NCBI RefSeq assembly: GCF_000004195.4
Contig: NC_030678.2
Span: 77,807,404 to 77,871,403 of the forward strand
Reading direction: 5' to 3'
Length of the DNA stretch: 64,000 nucleotides
Source: Xenopus tropicalis
Lineage: Eukaryota > Chordata > Amphibia > Anura > Pipidae
This document shows, one piece after another, positions 58,212 through 64,000 of this stretch. The position numbers were made by a program, and so were the translations under genes. Below the pieces are notes generated by a model. That model worked only from the letters and a program-made list of their open reading frames with translations, was not told the DNA's origin and did no database searches. Positions within the stretch are counted from its first letter, which is position 1, and each line of letters opens with the position of its first letter.

Positions 58212-59841
58212 TGGTGTGAAAAACTATTTGCCCCCTTCCTGATTTCTTATTCTTTTGCATGTTTGTCACACTTAAATGTTTCTGCTCATCAAAAACCATT
58301 AACTATTAGTCAAAGATAACATAATTGAACACAAAATGCAGTTTTTAAATGAAGGTTTATGTTATTAAGGGAGAAAAAAAACTCCAAATCTACATGGCCC
58401 TGTGTGAAAAAGTGATTGCCCCCCTTGTTAAAAAATAACTTAACTGTGGTTTATCAATTTCAATTTTCAATTTCAATATCAATTTCTGTAGTCACCCCCA
58501 GGCTTGATTACTGCCACACCTGTTTCAATCAAGAAATCACTTAAATAGGAGCTACCTAACACAGAGAAGTAGACCAAAAGCACCTCAAAAGCTACACATC
58601 ATGCCAAGATCCAAAGAAATTCAGGAACAAATGAGAACAAAAGTAATTGAGATCTATCAGTCTGGTAAAGGTTATAAAGCCATTTCTAAAGCTTTGGGAC
58701 TCCAGCGAACCACAGTGAGAGCCATTATCCACAAATGGCAAAAACATGGAACAGTGGTGAACCTTCCCAGGAGTGGCCGGCCGACCAAAATTACCCCAAG
58801 AGCGCAGAGACAACTCATCCGAGAGGCCACAAAAGACCCCAGGACAACATCTAAAGAACTGCAGGCCTCACTTGCCTCAATTAAGGTCAGTGTTCACGAC
58901 TCCACCATAAGAAAGAGACTGGGCAAAAATGGCCTGCATGGCAGATTTCCAAGGCGCAAACCACTTTTAAGCAAAAAGAACATTAAGGCTCGTCTCAATT
59001 TTGCTAAAAAACATCTCAATGATTGCCAAGACTTTTGAGAAAATACCTTGTGGACCGACGAGACAAAAGTTGAACTTTTTGGAAGGTGCGTGTCCCGTTA
59101 CATCTGGCGTAAAAGTAACACAGCATTTCAGAAAAAGAACATCATACCAACAGTAAAATATGGTGGCGGTAGTGTGATGGTCTGGGGTTGTTTTGCTGCT
59201 TCAGGACCTGGAAGGCTTGCTGTGATAGATGGAACCATGAATTCTACTGTCTACCAAAAAATCCTGAAGGAGAATGTCCGGCCATCTGTTCGTCAACTCA
59301 AGTTGAAGCGATCTTGGGTGCTGCAGCAGGACAATGACCCAAAACACACCAGCAAATCCACCTCTGAATGGCTGAAGAAAAACAAAATGAAGACTTTGGA
59401 GTGGCCTAGTCAAAGTCCTGACCTGAATCCTATTGAGATGTTGTGGCATGACCTTAAAAAGGTGGTTCCTGCTAGAAAACCCTCAAATAAAGCTGAATTA
59501 CAACAATTCTGCAAAGATGAGTGGGCCAAAATTCCCCCAGAGCGCTGTAAAAGACTCGTTGCAAGTTATCGCAAACGCTTGATTGCAGTTATTGCTGCTA
59601 AGGGTGGCCCAACCAGTTATTAGGTTCAGGGGGCAATTACTTTTTCACACAGGGCCATGTAGGTTTGGATTTTTTTTCTCCCTAAATAATAAAAACCCTC
59701 ATTTAAAAACTGCATTTTGTGTTTACTTGTGTTATCTTTGACTAATAGTTAAATGTGTTTGATGATCAGAAACATTTTGTGTGACAAACATGCAAAAGAA
59801 TAAGAAATCAGGAAGGGGGCAAATAGTTTTTCACACCACTG
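58209..59841 (+). mobile_element. near-complete Tc1-like transposon
   Basis: 1633 bp, ends CAGTGGTGTGAAAAACTATT and its complement, flanked by TA (58207-58208, 59842-59843). The terminal inverted repeats are about 215 bp (58209-58424 and 59627-59841) with few mismatches. The transposase frame spans 58601-59623 with a single stop. It is the best preserved transposon in the window, which suggests recent arrival compared with the others. Confidence 0.92.
58601..59623 (+). pseudogene. Tc1-like transposase with one in-frame nonsense codon
   Basis: Starts MPRSKEIQEQMRTK and runs 145 codons to a TGA at 59036-59038. It then continues in the same frame for 194 codons to the stop after 59620, giving a 340-codon unit, the usual Tc1 transposase length. 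The N-terminal part holds two helix-turn-helix regions (residues about 1-110) with the GRPTKITPR linker. The catalytic part has D153 (LWTDETK), D244 (QQDNDPKH) and E279 (LNPIEMLW), an exact DD34E. The stop falls just before the ENTLWTDETK block, so the product is split between the DNA-binding and catalytic halves. Confidence 0.9.
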
Positions 59842-59934
59842 TATACTTAAATACTAATACTTACCTATAAATCCAACTGAAAAATAACTTTACATTATCT
59901 ACTTTCTGTAGATAATACTATATTTAGGGCTGAA

Positions 59935-60697
59935 TTATGCTCCCCTTAGCATGTGGTTTGGGGTATACAAACTGGTCAGTTCCAGTGCTTGCATAAGACC
60001 TGCACAGATGATGACTTGCTTTAACAATGGTGTTAATTGCATAATACGACGAGCGGCTGTGAACCAGATTATTTCTTGGCTAGTCTGTTCAACCGCTTCT
60101 TCCCCAAGCATCCCCAATTTGGAAAAGGCCTGACACCACATGGCAACCCGCAAGGATGCTTATGAAGCTCAGCAGGGCAAGTCCTGAAGGCCCTACTCTC
60201 CCAAATGCTCCTTTGGTGTTCAGAAGTCCCCTGGCTGTAGCAGTTCCACCACCCCCCACAGCTACAGCTAATGAAGTTCCTCCAAGGAGGCTGCAGTATT
60301 GAATTTTGTACTCTGGCCACAAAGACTCAGCGCCAGACTTCCTATCTTACCTCGGGGCTGCCCCCATCCGGCTCCTCAATTCCAAAGACCCCTGCTTCAG
60401 TGCTCCGCTTCTCAGGTCCCATCCAGTACCCCTGAGAAGCCTATGCAAGTTGGAATGGTACGTCTCTCTGAAAAAGAGAACTTTGGTGGCGTTCAGATGG
60501 CGTGTGTTTGTACTTTGGTGGCATGGCTTACTTTGCCAACAACTGCCCTCTGAAGAAAAGAAATGCCTATGCCTAGGTAAGATTGGGGAGTCTTATCTAG
60601 ACGGCATCAAACCTTCTCCCCAAAAATACATTTGTTGGTTCAAGAATAACATTTTAAATGGTAGAGTTAATTATTTGATATGTAAATAGTGTAATTT
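59935..60697. other. unassigned sequence with long open frames on both strands
   Basis: 60322-60089 on the - strand is open and encodes a Gly/Ala-rich hydrophobic stretch (LGGTSLAVAVGGGGTATARG, then LALLSFISILAGCHVV). A second - strand frame follows (IIWFTAARRIMQLT). The pair could be a frameshifted processed pseudogene of a small membrane protein, or part of the neighbouring retroelement. I do not recognise it. The + strand is open at 60306-60689 without a recognisable domain. Confidence 0.3.
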
Positions 60698-60797
60698 CGA
60701 AATAAAAAATATACCATAAAAATCATGACAGTACCCCTTTAACTTTCAAGTCTTCCTTAATTCCGGAGGTCTGCTGACCTTCCGCCTCATAGCACTT

Positions 60798-61346
60798 ATG
60801 ACTGCCCCACTGATCTCCTTTCTGGAACCATGCCCCCTAGAAGCTGCACCTATACTCTCTCACACGTGGAGATCCAAGATGAAGTACATAAAAGATAACC
60901 TTCAACATGGGTTCATACAGCCCACTTCCTCACCTGCTGGGGCTGGATTCTTCTTTGTAGAGAAGAAAAATGGTGGTCTGCATCCTTGAATTGATTACAG
61001 GGGCCTCAATAAGATAACCATAAAGAACTGTTATACCGTACCCCTCATCTCTGAGCTGTTTGACCAACTGAAATGGGCTAGGGTTTTCACTAAACTAGAT
61101 CTTCATGGGGCCTACAACCTGATCTGGATATGTGAGGGGGACAGGTGGAAGATGGCCTTTAACACCAGAGATAGGCACTATGAGTATCTAGTAATACCCT
61201 TTGGGTTTTGTAACACCCTTGCTGTCTTCCAGGATATTCTGGGACAGTCCTTGGTCATTTATTTCAAGGGCAACACAGTTATATGGCACATTTCATCCCT
61301 GGACGTAAACTCCCATCTGCAATGGAACGGTCGCAACTTTTTTTGA
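60798..61346 (+). pseudogene. Ty3/gypsy retrotransposon reverse transcriptase fragment
   Basis: One frame runs through with a single TGA at 60987-60989. Before it, [20 protein letters not shown] and [10 protein letters not shown] are the gypsy RT entry motifs. After it come [27 protein letters not shown] (first catalytic Asp) and [12 protein letters not shown]. The YxDD box that should follow is missing, and the homology stops near 61250. There is no protease, RNase H, integrase or LTR nearby, so this is an isolated dead fragment. Confidence 0.8.
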
Positions 61347-61349
61347 TTG

Positions 61350-61852
61350 GACAGCCCTTCTAAAAACCAGGCTGTCCGGATCAAAACTGGATCAGTGGCA
61401 ACCCTAGTGCATCCTCACAGATAGGAAATAGTGCAGCTCTAACTGTAAGAGGTGCAAGAGTAAAAGAACTCTGTCCATTAATTAGCTGATGTGACCTAAC
61501 ATGTATATGTGGCCTTGGTTTGTGTGTATGCAGCGTGAATCGTATGATCCTGGGGGCTGCCCATAGTACACCTGTAACCAAACAAAGGACTTTTTTTTTT
61601 TTTTTTTTGGACCTAAGCTTTCATGAATTGTTTTACAGAAATATGGATAATCCCTTCATCAGTAACCGATCATAGTCAGTATGAGAACAGCTTTTGAGGT
61701 CAGATGTAAATCAAATCTAAAAACATAGAATTAGGATGGCAGCAAACAAACTACTTACTTACTTATCTAGTCTATCCAGTTGGGTATGTGAATATATTTC
61801 CATAATGAAGCATCATACCATTAGGCTAATAAAAATGTAAACTAAGGGGCAG
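61350..61852. other. intergenic stretch, no recognised gene
   Basis: A T run of about 20 bases lies at 61590-61609. Nothing else is recognised. Confidence 0.4.
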
Positions 61853-61855
61853 ATG

Positions 61856-62053
61856 TATCAAAATGTGAGTTTAGAGTCTTATACATAAAAACTCATGCAC
61901 TTCTATGGATTTTTAGAAGCATATTTATTAAATGGTGAACTCTAACTTTCACACATTGATAAATACGCTTCTAAAAACCCCATAGGAATGAACAGAACAT
62001 TGGTGAGTTTTTATGTATTAGACTCTAAACTCACATTTTAATAAATCTGCTGC
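61856..62053. mobile_element. Harbinger-like MITE with TAA duplication
   Basis: Inverted ends ggggcagatgtatcaaaatg and cattttaataaatctgctgc are flanked by TAA (61853-61855, 62054-62056). Arms continue with tgagtttagagtct / agactctaaactca and cttctaaaaacc / tttttagaag, so most of the 198 bp is palindromic. Confidence 0.8.
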
Positions 62054-62056
62054 TAA

Positions 62057-64000
62057 GAAAACCTGATACATTTACTGTAGTTGGCTACCTACCATCATGA
62101 AGGTAAACAACAAAATAAACTAAAATAGAAAAGTAACAAAACAGATTATATAGAATATACACTTACAAGTCCTATATAATATAACCATAGTGGGCAGATT
62201 GTTAAAATGGGCCTGTTTGTTGTTCACTGTAGATGTTACCACAACATTATCCAAATTTTTATGAGATAAATATATAATGTGGACAGATCAGCCTACCCCT
62301 CTGGGATGTGGGTTAGACATAAAAGTACTAGGCCTCAGTGTATGGACCCAGAGAACAGCTTCCTGCTGCAATAACTGCTCTGCAAGCATTTTACATATAA
62401 TGCCAGATTGGGTGCAACCTTTGTCTACAGCACTATGCATAATTAAAAATTGCATACTGTGGGTGGTTTACAAAACAGATAAATTCACTACACATTAATA
62501 TCTGCTGATCGAGCATAAGGCTTTACGTAACTTACTGAATTGGTTTGTGACCTGTTGGGGAGGATGGGATTTGGGGAAAACAAAAAAAAAAAAAACATCC
62601 TAGTTTAGTTGTGACTGTTTGCACCTTATTTTAATATTCTTTCCATAATGGCACAGGAGTCAGCATTGACATCCTGCAACAGTGAGGTCCTCTGTTTCTC
62701 TGCAACCATGGTATCATGATGAACTTTGTTCTTTATGGGTCTGCTTCATCATGATGAAACTAATCCTAGTGTGTCTACTAGAGAAGCTGGACTGTATGGT
62801 TCACTAAGACAGAGACATGTATTATGGATGTGCCATCTCTGTAAAACACTGTGTAATATGTTGGATGACAAACTGTATAATTTAATTTATATTTAAAACA
62901 CAGAGGTAATGTCACTACTTATTGAAGGCAGTCTGGTGTCCTATAGACTTGTGCATAAAATATATGTGAATCAGCCTGTTATTATAGTTGGGTGGCACTT
63001 GCAGCAGGGCTCCTCAAGATTCATTCCTGTCCTCCCTGAGTTTTCTTTTCCAGACTTTAACACCCTGCCCATTGGTTTGGACTCCAGCCTCCACCAAAAT
63101 GCTGTATTGCTTTGGAATGAATCCATTCTATGCACTTTAAACAATTTACCCCTCAGGTGCCTGTATGGTAAAATAGAATTTGGGGAGAAAAAGGGCATGC
63201 AATTACTAGAGTAACTTTCATATTCCTTTAAACTGCTTCTCAAACAGACACCACATGAAACTCTGCAGTGGTTCCCAAAATATCGGTCCATCCCTTCCCC
63301 AATTTAGACTGAGCCTGAAGGGTAGTTAGAGTGATATTTGGGGAAAAGACCTATTTGTTTTCCTAGATAAACCAGAAAGTCCAGTCTGAAGGTCACAAAA
63401 AGTGAGATTTTGGCGAACACTTCATTGCTCTCCTAGATAAATCTTCTTGGAGCTATGAATCAAACTAAATCAAAATCTATTCTCCTCCTTGAACTCTCTA
63501 TCTAAAAATCTATTATTTGTCAATAGACCTTTGTGAATTGTTCTGAGAACTTGCCTTTTTTTTTTTATTATTTATAAATTATTATTTTTTTTATTCGACC
63601 ATGCTCCCGCAAGACTTGACCATCACCAAGAGGGAACACAAGACACTGCTCTCTCTAACATCTAGGTTATTAAAAAAATGAAACAAAAAAAGCTTATAAA
63701 GTGAAGACTTCCCTGTCATTACTGAATTATATATAACAACTGTGATCCATTACCCACTCAGATCAAGACATCCTGTTACTTCCAATAAACCAAAAATGCT
63801 GTTGATTAAAACCATACAGGAGGCTATAAGGTCTGTACAAAAACAAAATGACCATTCCTTACAATGAATGCTGTTGATAAAGGGTTTAAAATGCAAAATG
63901 GATATCTTCAGAGAGAACTGGAGTTTATTAATAATAAGTGTTAATAATAATAATAAATAGGATTGTTGAAAGCAGCAATGAATAATTCAAAGCCACGGAG
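62057..64000. other. intergenic stretch to the window edge, no recognised gene
   Basis: AT-rich with simple runs (A run near 62580, T/A-rich 63560-63595, aataat repeats near 63940). Open frames are short and lack domains. Confidence 0.4.

Noticed and set aside
1..64000. tRNA genes or CRISPR arrays
   Set aside because: No cloverleaf with A and B box sequence and no regularly spaced direct repeats with unique spacers were seen; the tandem repeats found have no spacers.

Overview
This is vertebrate nuclear DNA, almost certainly from a clawed frog (Xenopus; X. tropicalis is my best guess, not proven). The evidence is intron-containing genes with vertebrate homologues, no operons, and a very dense load of DNA transposons: Tc1-like elements, hAT-like elements with 8-bp target duplications, Harbinger-like MITEs with 3-bp duplications, TTAA-flanked MITEs, and the palindromic MITE families typical of frog genomes.

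Two conserved genes anchor the window. trnp1 lies on the + strand (coding exon 11933-13114). tent5b (fam46b) lies on the - strand: exon 2 is 37400-36375, exon 1 is 43251-43090, and the intron is 5.7 kb. They are convergent neighbours, as TRNP1 and TENT5B (FAM46B) are on human chromosome 1p36, so this is a conserved micro-synteny block. The tent5b first exon is only 162 coding bases and was found by joining reading frames across a phase-0 intron. Upstream of it is a convincing promoter: a TATATAA box and four inverted CCAAT boxes.

A third candidate gene, at 30971-32286 on the + strand, has two exons and predicts a 196-residue protein. It has a Myb/SANT-like N-terminal domain, a Pro/Arg-rich linker and a C-terminal coiled coil. 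It may be an orphan gene or a transposon-derived (Harbinger-type) regulator, and is the best candidate here for something undescribed.

The rest is intergenic or intronic sequence built from transposons. 0-11 kb: a candidate promoter at the left edge, a 1.2-kb Harbinger-like element, a LINE 3' end, two Tc1 relics and a large palindrome. 16-30 kb: palindromic and hAT MITEs, several nested. 38-41 kb: MITEs and a Tc1 relic inside the tent5b intron. 44-50 kb: Harbinger-like and hAT MITEs, a minisatellite split by a hAT MITE, and a Penelope-like element with a GIY-YIG domain inserted into a palindromic MITE. 52-53 kb: a 145-bp tandem repeat and a LINE fragment. 57-61 kb: a hammerhead-like relic, MITEs, a nearly intact Tc1 element carrying one nonsense codon, and a decayed Ty3/gypsy polymerase fragment. 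No tRNA, rRNA or CRISPR array was recognised.
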